NCBI RefSeq assembly: GCF_030409335.1
Contig: NZ_JAUFPN010000147.1
Span: 89,345-153,344 of the forward strand
Origin: Paeniroseomonas aquatica
GTDB taxonomy: Bacteria > Pseudomonadota > Alphaproteobacteria > Acetobacterales > Acetobacteraceae
DNA length: 64,000 bases
Direction of reading: 5' to 3'
Below, in pieces: positions 1 to 8,123 of this stretch. Numbering within the stretch: position 1 is the stretch's first letter; every line of letters begins with the position of its first letter. Made by a program: the position numbers and the translations under genes. Under the pieces are notes generated by a model. That model made no database searches. It was not told the DNA's origin and saw only the letters and a program-made list of their open reading frames with translations.

Positions 1-1545
1 CTCCACCGAAAGCCCCGCCGCCGGCTCGTCCAGCAGCAAGAAGCCGGGCTTGAGCATCAGCGCCCGGGCGATCTCCATGAAGCGCAGCTCGCTGTGCTGC
101 AGCCGGTCGGCGCGGACCTCGGCCAGCGCCGAAAGCCCCACCGCGGCCAGGGCCAGCCGCGCCTGCGCCTTCATCCGCCGCTCGTCCGCCATGTGCCGCG
201 GCAGCGAGAGCAGGGATTCGACGAAGGTCGCGGTGCCGCTGATGCTGGCGCCGATCATGACGTTCTGCAGCACGCTGGCCTCGCCGATCAGCCGCGGCGT
301 CTGATAGGTGCGGGCGATGCCCCGCGCCGCGCGGCCCTCGGGCGCGCCGGGCGGCAGCGCCGCAGCACCAATCGTCATGCTGCCCGCCTCCGGCTTGTAG
401 TAGCCGGAGATGACGTTCAGCGTGGTGGTCTTGCCGCTGCCGTTCGGGCCGATCAGCCCATGCACCTCGCCCTGGCGGACGTCGAGGTCGACGCCGTCGA
501 TGGCGCGGACCCCGCCGAAGGCCAGCACGATGCCGCGCAGCGCCATGGTCTCCGGCGCGCCACGCTGGCCGATCAAGGGCTCCAGCGCCGCCGCATCCGG
601 GCGGATGTCGCGGTTCTCCGGCAGCGCCAGGCGGTTGCGCCGATCGAGCAGCGCGGCGATGCCGCCCGGGATGGCAAGGACGATGACCAGCAGCAGCGCC
701 GCGTAGAGGAAGGTGGACCAGGCCGCGAGCGGTGCCGCAATCTCCGGCAGCAGCGTCAGCAGGATGGTGCCGAGCAGCGGCCCGAGGATGGAGCCGCGCC
801 CGCCGATCAGCACCGCGATGAAGAAGAGCAGCGACAGCTCGAAGGTGAAGGCATCCGGGGTGATGTAGGTCTGCAGCGAGGCAAACAGCCCGCCGGCGAA
901 GGCCGCGAGCGCGCCGGCCAGGATGAAGACCAGCACCAGCATCCGCGGCTTGTCGATGCCGGCGGCCTCGGCCGCGACTTCCGTATCGCGGATCGCCACC
1001 AGCGCCCGGCCGAAGCGGCTATGCGCGATATTGGCCGTCGCCCAGGTGCAGACGACGGCGACCGCGAGGCAGAACCAGTAAAGGCCCCAGGCGGTATCCA
1101 TCGGCGCCGGCAGCGCCGGGCCGGGGATGCCGATGCCGCCCCCCGTCACGTCCTGCCAGGCCAGGGTGATCTGGGTGACGATGGTGGCGAAGCCGAGCGT
1201 CGTCATGGCGAAGTAGAAGGTTCGCAGCCGCAGCGCCGGCAGGCCGACGATGACGCCGAAGAAGGCCCCGGCCACGGCGGCGATGCCAAGTGCGGGGAAG
1301 GCCCCGATCGGCGCCATCACCGTGCCAGCGGTCAGCACGCTGGCGGTATAGGCGCCGATGGTCAGCAGCGCGACATAGCCGATGGCGAGCTGCCCGGCAT
1401 AGCCGACGATCAGGTTCAGCCCGGCGACCAGGATCCAGTAGATCGCCGCCCGCGTGGCGATCAGCGCCCAGTATTCATTGCCCGAGAGCGGCAGCAGCGC
1501 GGCGAGCGCCAGCAGCAGGGCGAATGGCCATAATGCGCGGACCAT
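1..1545 (-). CDS. Fused LivM-LivG: ABC permease plus ATPase (partial)
   Basis: One uninterrupted frame encodes a LivM-type inner-membrane permease (residues 1 to about 330, hydrophobic helices throughout) and then a LivG-type ATPase from about residue 334. Walker A is GPNGSGKTT (about 366-374) and Walker B is LLLDEPAAGLS near the window edge. The gene runs off the left end, so the LivG C-terminus is missing. The start ATG overlaps the livH stop (TGATG). Together with LivH and the binding protein it would import a small organic acid or amino acid at the expense of ATP. LivM-LivG fusions are known in Proteobacteria. The adjoining catabolic genes suggest the substrate is an aromatic or related acid rather than leucine (inference). 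Confidence 0.9.
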   Translation of the reverse strand, partial: MVRALWPFALLLALAALLPLSGNEYWALIATRAAIYWILVAGLNLIVGYAGQLAIGYVALLTIGAYTASVLTAGTVMAPIGAFPALGIAAVAGAFFGVIVGLPALRLRTFYFAMTTLGFATIVTQITLAWQDVTGGGIGIPGPALPAPMDTAWGLYWFCLAVAVVCTWATANIAHSRFGRALVAIRDTEVAAEAAGIDKPRMLVLVFILAGALAAFAGGLFASLQTYITPDAFTFELSLLFFIAVLIGGRGSILGPLLGTILLTLLPEIAAPLAAWSTFLYAALLLVIVLAIPGGIAALLDRRNRLALPENRDIRPDAAALEPLIGQRGAPETMALRGIVLAFGGVRAIDGVDLDVRQGEVHGLIGPNGSGKTTTLNVISGYYKPEAGSMTIGAAALPPGAPEGRAARGIARTYQTPRLIGEASVLQNVMIGASISGTATFVESLLSLPRHMADERRMKAQARLALAAVGLSALAEVRADRLQHSELRFMEIARALMLKPGFLLLDEPAAGLSVE

Positions 1546-2402
1546 CAGACCCTCCGCGCCACGGGCGCGCCGAACATGCCCTGCGGCCGCAGCAGCAGGA
1601 CGATGATGAACAGGGTGAAGACGGCGACCGAGGAGAAGATGCCACCGACGGTGAAGTTCGCCGCCTGCTGGAACAGCCCGAGCAGGATGCCGCCAATGAC
1701 CGCACCGCGGTTGTTGCCCAAGCCCCCCAGCGCCACCGGGATGAAGCCGTAGAAGTTGAGCAAAGGTCCGTTGGCAAAGAAGGCCAGCAGGAGCTGCCCA
1801 CCGGCGAAGCCCGCCAGCGCGCCGACGGCGCCGGCCAGCGCATAGCTGGCGATGCGCAGGTTGCGCTCGGGCAGGCCGAGGGCGCGGGCGGCGAAGTTGT
1901 CCTCGGCGATGGCGACGAAGGCGCGGCCGACCAGCGTGTGGCGATAGAGGTATTCGAGCCCGACGATGGTGACGACGCAGGCGCCGACCGGCAGCCAGTA
2001 TTTCTCGTCCCAGATGCCGGAGCCCATCTCCAGCAGCCGCGGGAAGGGTTGCGGCTCCGTGCTCCACTGAAGCGCGGTCAGGTTCTGGATCAGCAGCGCG
2101 ACGGCCAGCGTCGAGAGCACGTAGAGGTGCTGGTCGAGGCTTTTCAACACCGGCCGCACCGCGACGAATTCGGTGACGACGCCGAGCAGCGCGCAGGCCG
2201 TGAGCGTCAGCACCAGCGCCACCGGCCAGGGCAGCCCCAGCCGCAGCATGAACAGCGAGCCGAAGACGCCGCCGAGCATCCCGAGCTGCCCGGCGGTAAA
2301 GCTCATCACCCGGGAGGTCGAGTACATGGTGTTGTAGGTGATGCCGATCAGCGCATAGACCGCGCCGACCGCCAGGCCCGAGGCCAGGATGGAGGCGAGC
2401 AT
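1545..2402 (-). CDS. livH: Branched-chain amino acid-type ABC permease LivH
   Basis: 285 residues, almost entirely hydrophobic with about eight membrane segments, matching LivH in length. Near the N-terminus is the typical ALIGITYNTMYSTSRVM region, and the C-terminal half carries the conserved ALGGLGN permease loop. It would pair with the fused LivM-LivG protein encoded immediately downstream; the stop and start share one base, so the two are probably translationally coupled. The binding-protein gene ends 4 bases upstream. The substrate is not readable from the sequence. Confidence 0.92.
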   Translation of the reverse strand: MLASILASGLAVGAVYALIGITYNTMYSTSRVMSFTAGQLGMLGGVFGSLFMLRLGLPWPVALVLTLTACALLGVVTEFVAVRPVLKSLDQHLYVLSTLAVALLIQNLTALQWSTEPQPFPRLLEMGSGIWDEKYWLPVGACVVTIVGLEYLYRHTLVGRAFVAIAEDNFAARALGLPERNLRIASYALAGAVGALAGFAGGQLLLAFFANGPLLNFYGFIPVALGGLGNNRGAVIGGILLGLFQQAANFTVGGIFSSVAVFTLFIIVLLLRPQGMFGAPVARRV

Positions 2403-2406
2403 GCGG

Positions 2407-3594
2407 TCAGCCGTAGCCGGGGGCGAGGGCGAAGGTGCCGTTCTTGCCGGTCGAGGCCGCCGACATGACGATATCCGAGACGGGGAAGCCGTTGTGGTCG
2501 GTCGGGGTGTAGCTGTAGTCGCCGAAGTAGCCGGGGTAGTCCTTCAGGGCGTTCCAGGTCTTGATGATGGATTCGGAGGAGGAGGAGCCGCCGGTCTCGA
2601 CCGCCTTGGCCACCAGGTTCACCGCATCGATGCCGCAGGCGACCCACCAGAGCAGCGTATCCTGCAGGTTCACCTTGCCCTGGAGCTTGGCCAGCAGCTC
2701 CTCGTTGCGCGGCGGCAGCTTGCCGGCGGCGTCGTAGCTGCAGCTCTTGTAGCCGATGGCGTAGACCTTCTCCCAATTCGCCGGCTTGTCGATCAGCGTG
2801 CCGATCTCGCCGGACGCCAGCGAGGGATGGCCGATGAAGGGCACGTCCCAGCCCATGGTGGCGCGGGTGTTCAGCAGCCGGGCGATCATGCCGGTGGAGA
2901 CGGACCAGATGACGATGGCCTGGGCGCCGGCATTGCGGGCGCGCAGCATATCGGGGGTCATGTCCGGCTGGGTCGCGTCGATGTTCGCCTTGACGACGAC
3001 CTCGGCCCCATCCTTGGCCAGGGCGGCGGCCGAGGCATTGGCGGCGCTGACGCCATAGCCGGTGGTATCGCCGAAGACCGCGACCTTCTTCGCCTTGGCG
3101 ATGTTCAGCGTATAGCCGCGCACCGCGTCGTCCCATTGGGCGTTGGAGGGGGCGATGCGGAAGGCATTCGGGTAGCGCGTGGTATCGATCAGGCTGTCGA
3201 CGACGCAGGGGTGGATGTTCGGCATCTTGCCGCGGGCCATGATGGCGGTGACGGCGAGCGACTCACCGGAGTTGGTCGGACCCCAGATGGCATGCACCTT
3301 GAGCTGGCTGATCATCTCCTGCGTCGCGTTCACCGCCTTGGTCGGGTCGCCCTGGGTGTCGCGGGTGATGATCTCGACCTTGCGGCCCTTCACGCCGCCG
3401 GCCGCGTTCAGCGCCTCCGCGGCATAGACCACGCCGCGGTTGAAGCCTACGGCGGGGGCGGAGCTCGGGCCGGTGAGTGCCGCGAGCCAGCCGATCTTGA
3501 TCGGCTCGGACTGCGCGAGGGCGGGGGCGGCGAGGCTGCTGGCGGCGGCGAGGCCGGCACTGGCCTGGACCAGGCCGCGGCGGGTGATGGTCAT
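2407..3594 (-). CDS. Branched-chain-type ABC substrate-binding protein
   Basis: 395 residues. The N-terminus has a twin-arginine-like export signal (TRRGLVQASAG, cleavage after about residue 28, ALAQ) followed by IKIGWLAALTGPSS, the usual start of a mature Peripla_BP_6 (LivK-like) receptor. It is periplasmic and delivers ligand to the LivH/LivMG permease encoded just downstream. It belongs to the minus-strand operon headed by the hydrolase at 6416. Receptors of this class in Acetobacteraceae and related bacteria often bind aromatic acids, but no ligand can be assigned here. Confidence 0.93.
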   Translation of the reverse strand: MTITRRGLVQASAGLAAASSLAAPALAQSEPIKIGWLAALTGPSSAPAVGFNRGVVYAAEALNAAGGVKGRKVEIITRDTQGDPTKAVNATQEMISQLKVHAIWGPTNSGESLAVTAIMARGKMPNIHPCVVDSLIDTTRYPNAFRIAPSNAQWDDAVRGYTLNIAKAKKVAVFGDTTGYGVSAANASAAALAKDGAEVVVKANIDATQPDMTPDMLRARNAGAQAIVIWSVSTGMIARLLNTRATMGWDVPFIGHPSLASGEIGTLIDKPANWEKVYAIGYKSCSYDAAGKLPPRNEELLAKLQGKVNLQDTLLWWVACGIDAVNLVAKAVETGGSSSSESIIKTWNALKDYPGYFGDYSYTPTDHNGFPVSDIVMSAASTGKNGTFALAPGYG

Positions 3595-3623
3595 GCTGGG
3601 TTATCCCTTGCTTGTCTTGGACG

Positions 3624-4736
3624 TCAGGCGGTGATGCGGGTCGGCGTGCCGAGGGTGGTGCGGGCCAGCAGGTCAGGGTCCGGATCGGCGCCAAGGCCGG
3701 GGCCGGTCGGCACCGCGACCCGCCCGTCCCTGCTGCGGACCCAGGGATCGAAGGGGTTCGGCGCCATCTCCAGCCAGAGCACCTCGACCAGCGGGTTCTC
3801 CACCAGCGCGGCGGCGATGTGCAGCGTGGCGACGAAGCCCGGGCCGAAGTAGGGGCTGTGCGGTGTGACGGCGACGCCGGCCGCCTCGCAGAGGCGGATG
3901 ACCCGCACCATCTCGCCGATGCCGCCGACTTTCGTCACGCTGGGCTGGGCGATGTCGATGGCGCCGGCCTCGATCAGCGCCTTGAAGCCGAAGAGCCCGG
4001 CGGTGTTCTCCCCGGCCGAGAGCGGGATGCCGTGGCGGCGCAGGCTGGCGAGGCCGGCCGCATCCTCCGGTGGCCAGACCGGCTCCTCCAGCCAGAGCAG
4101 CCCGTCGGCGGCCAGCGATTCCGCCATGCCGCGGGCGACCGGCGGGGTCCAGGCGCAGTTCACGTCGAGCATGATGCGCGCCTCGGGTGCGGCGGATTGC
4201 GCCGCCAGCACCGCGTCGCGGGTCAGCTCGTGCAGCTTGATGTGGCGGTAGCCCCGGGCCACCGCATCGGCGGTATTGCGCGCGACCAGGCCAAGGTCGC
4301 CGCCATAGGAGAGCAGGCTGGCATAGGCCGGCAGGCTCTCCGGCGCGGCGCCGCCCAGCAGCCGCCAGACCGGCTGGCCGCAGCGCTTGCCCATGATGTC
4401 CCAGAGGGCGATCTCGATGCCGGAGAAGGCATAGACGAATGGCCCGTTCCGCCCCAGCAGGTGCACCCCGTGCAGCACGCGGCGGGTCAGCCCGGCGATA
4501 TCGGCCGAGTCCCGGCCCACCACCAGCGGCGCGACGATGGTATCGAGCGCCGCCCTGGTGCTGGCAATGGCGGCATGGCCGAAGGCCTCGCCCCAGCCAA
4601 CCAGCCCGTCCGCGGTCTCGACCCGGACCAGCAGGATCTCCATGCGGTCCCAGCGCTGCCCGGCGAAGCTGGAATGCGGGCCGCCCATGGTGAAGGGCAT
4701 CGAGACCACGGAGGATTCGACGGCGGTGATCAGCAT
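3624..4736 (-). CDS. Enolase-superfamily enzyme (mandelate racemase/muconate lactonizing type)
   Basis: 370 residues with the two-domain enolase-superfamily plan. Metal ligands are D191 (DVNCAW), E217 (LEEPV) and E243 (GEN). K167 matches the first Lys of the KxK motif, but the second position is His169 (KLH). A His that could act as general base is at H293 (TPHS). The Asp that pairs with it in mandelate racemase is Ser266 (QPS). The scaffold and metal site are therefore clear but the acid/base set is not that of mandelate racemase or muconate cycloisomerase. Likely an acid dehydratase, racemase or cycloisomerase in the pathway served by the adjoining transporter. It lies 29 bases upstream of the binding-protein gene. 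Confidence 0.88.
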   Translation of the reverse strand: MLITAVESSVVSMPFTMGGPHSSFAGQRWDRMEILLVRVETADGLVGWGEAFGHAAIASTRAALDTIVAPLVVGRDSADIAGLTRRVLHGVHLLGRNGPFVYAFSGIEIALWDIMGKRCGQPVWRLLGGAAPESLPAYASLLSYGGDLGLVARNTADAVARGYRHIKLHELTRDAVLAAQSAAPEARIMLDVNCAWTPPVARGMAESLAADGLLWLEEPVWPPEDAAGLASLRRHGIPLSAGENTAGLFGFKALIEAGAIDIAQPSVTKVGGIGEMVRVIRLCEAAGVAVTPHSPYFGPGFVATLHIAAALVENPLVEVLWLEMAPNPFDPWVRSRDGRVAVPTGPGLGADPDPDLLARTTLGTPTRITA

Positions 4737-4851
4737 GGCGGGAAATTCATGATCCTGGATGGTCCTCCGACGCGGCCATCTCCGGGCCGTCGCGGCGCAT
4801 CCTGCGGCGGGCGGGCAGCCAGTTCAACCGCCCCCCCGGGCGAATTCCCGC

Positions 4852-5637
4852 CTACCGCCCGGTGAACACGGGCTTGCGCTTCTCGGCGAACGCCCGCTGC
4901 GCCTCCCGCGTGTCCTCGCTGGTCGAGAGCGCCACGGTCTGCGACTGCTCGTAGCGATAGCCCTCGTGCAGCGGCAGGTCCTCGACCAGATTGAAGGACC
5001 GCTTGGCCGCCCGCACCGCCAGCGGCACCTTGCCGGCGATCTCGCGGGCGATGCCCATCGCCGTCTCGAGCAGCTCGGCATCGGGGACGCAGGCGGAGAC
5101 GACGTTCATCCGCAGCAGCTCCGGCCCGGTGATGCGGCGCGCCGTCATGATCATCAGCCGCGCATCGGACTGGCCGAAGTGGCGCAGCACATGCTTCACC
5201 CCGCCGGCCAGGCCGACGTCCACCTCCGTCATCGACAGGAAGGCGCTCTCTCCGGCGATGAGGATATCGGCCGAGAGCGCCAGGGCGCAGCCGGCGCCGA
5301 TGGCCGCGCCGTTGATGGCGCAGATGACCGGCTTCTCGCATTCCATGACGCAGGCAAAGGCAGCCCGCACCAGCCGGTTGTGCCGCGGATAGGCGCCTGG
5401 CTCACCCGACAGGCCCGGCCGTTCCTTCAGGTCGGCGCCGGCGGAGAAGACCCGGCCGGCGCCGGTCAGCACGATGGCCAGCACCTCCGGCGTGTCGTGC
5501 AGCAGGTCGAAGATACGGATGATCTCGTCGCGGAAGCGGCCGTTCTGGGCATTCACCGGCGGCCGGGCGATGGTCACCGTGGCGATCCCCTCGGCGACGG
5601 TCAGGGTGAAGCATTGCAGATCCTGCAGCGTGTTCAT
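4852..5637 (-). CDS. Enoyl-CoA hydratase/isomerase family protein
   Basis: 261 residues, normal length for a crotonase-fold enzyme. Oxyanion-hole segments FSAGADLKE (64-72) and NGAAIGAG (109-116) are present. The Glu in the TEV motif (E138) matches Glu164 of rat mitochondrial hydratase, but the Glu144 position is Ala118, so a standard syn-hydratase mechanism is doubtful; isomerases, hydrolases and decarboxylases of the fold show such patterns. It acts on a CoA thioester in the cytoplasm. The start overlaps the stop of the upstream hydrolase (ATGA), and 115 bases separate it from the enolase-superfamily gene downstream. Confidence 0.9.
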   Translation of the reverse strand: MNTLQDLQCFTLTVAEGIATVTIARPPVNAQNGRFRDEIIRIFDLLHDTPEVLAIVLTGAGRVFSAGADLKERPGLSGEPGAYPRHNRLVRAAFACVMECEKPVICAINGAAIGAGCALALSADILIAGESAFLSMTEVDVGLAGGVKHVLRHFGQSDARLMIMTARRITGPELLRMNVVSACVPDAELLETAMGIAREIAGKVPLAVRAAKRSFNLVEDLPLHEGYRYEQSQTVALSTSEDTREAQRAFAEKRKPVFTGR

Positions 5638-6416
5638 GGTGTTTCCTTGTACTGGGCGGCGAAGGCGATGACCGCCGCCGCGGTTGCGGCCGGCTGTTCG
5701 GGCAGCAGCGCATGGCCGGCCTCGGCGATGCTGACCATGGTGACCTGCGGGCCGAGCGCGGCACGGAGCGCCTCGAGGCTCGGCGGCGGCGCGATGGTGT
5801 CCTGCGCAGCGGAGACATAGAGCGTCGGCACGCGCTCCGCGACGCGGCGCCAGGTCTGGTCGGGCGTCGCCGCGGTCGCCGCCCGCTGCATCGCGGCCAC
5901 CGACGGGTGCCAGCCGCCGAGCCAGACCCGGGCATCATGGCCCGGGGCGAAATAGCCGCGCCGGAGGTGGCCGAGCCGCTCCGCCTCGCTCAGCGCCGGG
6001 TCGAAACTGCCATCGATGGAGGCGCGAACATCCGCCGGCATCTCCGTGGTGACGGAGGCGGCAAGCAGCACCACGCCCCGGACCAGCGCCGGCCGAGAGA
6101 CCGCCAGCGCCCGGGCCACCCAGTTGCCGAAGGCATGGCCGGCGACGATGGCCGGCGCCTCGCCCGCCGCATCGACCAGCGCCGCCGCCGCATCCGCCGC
6201 GAGGTCATAGAGGGTAAGCCCCTCCATCGGCCCCACGGAGCAGCCGATCCCGCGGGGGTCCGGCCGCACCACCTGGAAGCCGGCGGCGGCGATCCGCGGC
6301 GCGACCTCGTCGAAATCCTCGGCCCCGCGGCCGAGCGAGGCGAGCAGCAGCACCGGCGGCCCCTCGCCTTCCACCCGGTATGCGATGCGCGCCGGACCAC
6401 GCCGAACCTCGGCCAT
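5634..6416 (-). CDS. Alpha/beta hydrolase-fold protein with Ala at the nucleophile position
   Basis: 260 residues, the size of 3-oxoadipate enol-lactonase (PcaD) and similar hydrolases. The oxyanion loop and the DPRGIG segment (53-58) are present. The nucleophile elbow reads GHAFG (93-97), with Ala95 where Ser normally stands; the codon is GCC on the minus strand. The acid (D in AQDTI) and the His (EAGH) of the triad are kept. The start was placed at the ATG giving MAEVRR, because any longer form would run into the divergent pcaH gene. It is the first gene of the minus-strand catabolic/transport operon and overlaps the next gene by 4 bases. It may be a non-hydrolytic member of the fold. Confidence 0.85.
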   Translation of the reverse strand: MAEVRRGPARIAYRVEGEGPPVLLLASLGRGAEDFDEVAPRIAAAGFQVVRPDPRGIGCSVGPMEGLTLYDLAADAAAALVDAAGEAPAIVAGHAFGNWVARALAVSRPALVRGVVLLAASVTTEMPADVRASIDGSFDPALSEAERLGHLRRGYFAPGHDARVWLGGWHPSVAAMQRAATAATPDQTWRRVAERVPTLYVSAAQDTIAPPPSLEALRAALGPQVTMVSIAEAGHALLPEQPAATAAAVIAFAAQYKETP

Positions 6417-6518
6417 GGGCCTATCCCCTCTCCCTTGGGGTGTCAGCCTGTCCGCATCCCGCCCGGCTTTCAATCCACCCCGGTTCGGCGGCATGCTGGC
6501 AGGGAGGGAGGAACAGCC

Positions 6519-7226
6519 ATGCAGCCGCCGGATCGCTTCGACCCATGGCCCGAGGGCATCGAGCCGGCGGTCCCCATCCCCGGCTATGCCAATACCTTCA
6601 CCCACCTGCCCTCCCAGCCGCTGATCCGCCGCCCGGCGACCCGCACCGAGGCGACCGGCCCCTTCCGCCTCGACCGCAAGCTGCCCTGCGGCGACGACAA
6701 CCTGGCGGTGCCCGGACCCGGCCGCATCGCCCTGGGCCAGCTCATCCACATCGCCGGCCGGGTGCTGGACGAGGATGCCCGCCCGGTGCCCGGCGCCGTG
6801 GTGGAGCTGTGGCAGGCCAATGCCGCCGGTCGCTACTTCCACCCGATCGATACCCGGGACGCCCCGCTCGATGCGAACTTCATCGGCAGCGGCCGGGTGC
6901 TGAGCGATGCCGAGGGGCGCTATGGATTCTTCACCATCCGGCCCGGCGCCTATCCGGTGCCCGGGCCGGCGACCTGGTGGCGGCCGCCGCATGTGCATTT
7001 TTCGGTGCTCGGCCCGGCCTCGCTCTCCCGCCTCGTGACCCAGATGTACTTCCCGGGGGACCCGCTGAACCCGCTCGACCGCATCCTGATGTCGGTGCCG
7101 GATGCTGCGGCGCGGGAGCGGCTGGTGGCGCGGCTGGTGCCCCCGGCGGAGGTCGGCCTGGGCTGGCTCGGCTATGCCTTCGACCTCGTGCTGCGCGGCC
7201 GCGCCGCGACGCCGGCGATGCCATGA
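6519..7226 (+). CDS. pcaH: Protocatechuate 3,4-dioxygenase beta-type subunit
   Basis: 235 residues. It is the catalytic subunit of an intradiol ring-cleavage dioxygenase, which opens catecholic rings between the hydroxyls with non-haem Fe(III). By alignment from memory with the Pseudomonas beta subunit, the iron ligands are Y106 (AGRY), Y145 (GAYP), H158 and H160 (PHVH), and the conserved Arg is R155. The N-terminal part contains the expected LPSQPLIRRP-like segment. A strong ribosome-binding site (GGGAGGAA) lies just upstream of the ATG. The stop overlaps the pcaG start (ATGA). It is transcribed divergently from the hydrolase operon across 102 bases. Confidence 0.93.
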   Translation: MQPPDRFDPWPEGIEPAVPIPGYANTFTHLPSQPLIRRPATRTEATGPFRLDRKLPCGDDNLAVPGPGRIALGQLIHIAGRVLDEDARPVPGAVVELWQANAAGRYFHPIDTRDAPLDANFIGSGRVLSDAEGRYGFFTIRPGAYPVPGPATWWRPPHVHFSVLGPASLSRLVTQMYFPGDPLNPLDRILMSVPDAAARERLVARLVPPAEVGLGWLGYAFDLVLRGRAATPAMP

Positions 7227-7822
7227 GCCGCCCGCCCCTCTCCCAGCACACCATCGGGCCCTTCTTCCCGCGCAGCTTCGTCCGGCCCGACGACAACGAC
7301 CTGGCGCGCATCGGCGCCGGGGCGCCGCCCAGCACCCGGGGCGAGCGCATCACCCTGCGCGGCCGGGTCACCCGCGAGGCCGGTGCGGCCTGCGTGAACG
7401 CGCTGGTCGAGGCCTGGCAGGCCGATGCCGCCGGCCGCTTCCGCCACCCGGCCGACCCGGCGCATGCGCTGGCGGATCCGGACTTCCTCGGCTGGGGCCG
7501 GGCGGCGACCGATGCCGACGGCGCCTTCGAATTCCGCAGCCTGATGCCGGGCGGCTATGCCGAGGGCAATCATCACCGCGCCCCGCACATCAACCTGACC
7601 GTCATGGCCTCCGGGTTGATGCGGCCTTTGGTCACCTGCCTGTTCTTCCCCGACCACCCCGCGGAGAATGCCGGCGACCCGGTGCTGGCCCTGGTCCCGC
7701 CGGCGGCCCGGGCCCGGCTCCTGGCGCGGCCGGAAGGCCTGGCCGATGGCAGCCGCTGCTTCCGCTTCGACCTGCGGCTGCGCGGCGGCGCCACGGAGGA
7801 GACGCCCTTCTTCTGCGAGTGA
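7223..7822 (+). CDS. pcaG: Protocatechuate 3,4-dioxygenase alpha-type subunit
   Basis: 199 residues, beginning SQHTIGPFFP as alpha subunits do. It has the same beta-barrel fold as PcaH but has lost the iron site: Phe replaces the first Tyr (AGRF), and only one His remains in the PHIN motif, as expected for the non-catalytic structural subunit. It would assemble with PcaH into the alpha-beta protomer. Its start overlaps the pcaH stop, so translation is coupled. No pcaB, pcaC or regulator gene accompanies the pair here. Confidence 0.92.
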   Translation: MSRPPLSQHTIGPFFPRSFVRPDDNDLARIGAGAPPSTRGERITLRGRVTREAGAACVNALVEAWQADAAGRFRHPADPAHALADPDFLGWGRAATDADGAFEFRSLMPGGYAEGNHHRAPHINLTVMASGLMRPLVTCLFFPDHPAENAGDPVLALVPPAARARLLARPEGLADGSRCFRFDLRLRGGATEETPFFCE

Positions 7823-7876
7823 GCCGGCCTGAGGCCGGCGCAGCCCGGACGACGGGAGACGGAAAGGAAATGCATG

Positions 7877-7892
7877 CCTTGGTTGACCAAGG
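7877..7892. other. 7-bp perfect inverted repeat at the 3' end of tRNA-Ser
   Basis: CCTTGGT and ACCAAGG are separated by TG. The repeat overlaps the last bases of the tRNA-Ser acceptor stem. It could fold in the precursor transcript as a processing or termination hairpin; there is no T-tract. Confidence 0.4.
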
Positions 7893-7979
7893 AGGGGAAG
7901 GGATTCGAACCCTCGAAGGGCCTTGACGACCCTTAACGGTTTAGCAAACCGTCGCCTTCAGCCACTCGGCCACCCCTCC
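7890..7979 (-). tRNA. tRNA-Ser (anticodon GCU)
   Basis: On the minus strand the acceptor stem is GGAGGGG/CCCCTCC. The anticodon stem ACGGT/ACCGT holds loop TTGCTAA, giving anticodon GCT. There is a long class II variable arm closed by AAGGG/CCCTT, and a T-loop TTCGAAT. CCA is not encoded. The discriminator appears to be U rather than the usual G for serine tRNAs. Confidence 0.95.
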
Positions 7980-8014
7980 ATCGGTGTGACAGGCCCACGA
8001 CGTATGCAGGCCGC

Positions 8015-8043
8015 TACATACAGGCGGGCCGGCGGGTCGTCAA
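8015..8043 (-). promoter_or_regulatory. Candidate sigma-70 promoter of tRNA-Ser
   Basis: On the minus strand TTGACG (8043-8038), a 17-base spacer, and TATGTA (8020-8015). The tRNA begins about 28 bases past the predicted start of transcription. Confidence 0.55.
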
Positions 8044-8123
8044 ACCCGCAGCGGTGATGTCCCGGCCACGTTGACCCCGCCCCAATCCCTCCGCACTCTG
8101 CCCGGCGGGAGACAGGAGGCTGG

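Noticed and set aside
7877..8123. Genomic island or phage attachment at tRNA-Ser
   Set aside because: No integrase, no repeat of the tRNA end elsewhere in the window, and the flanking genes have the same base composition.
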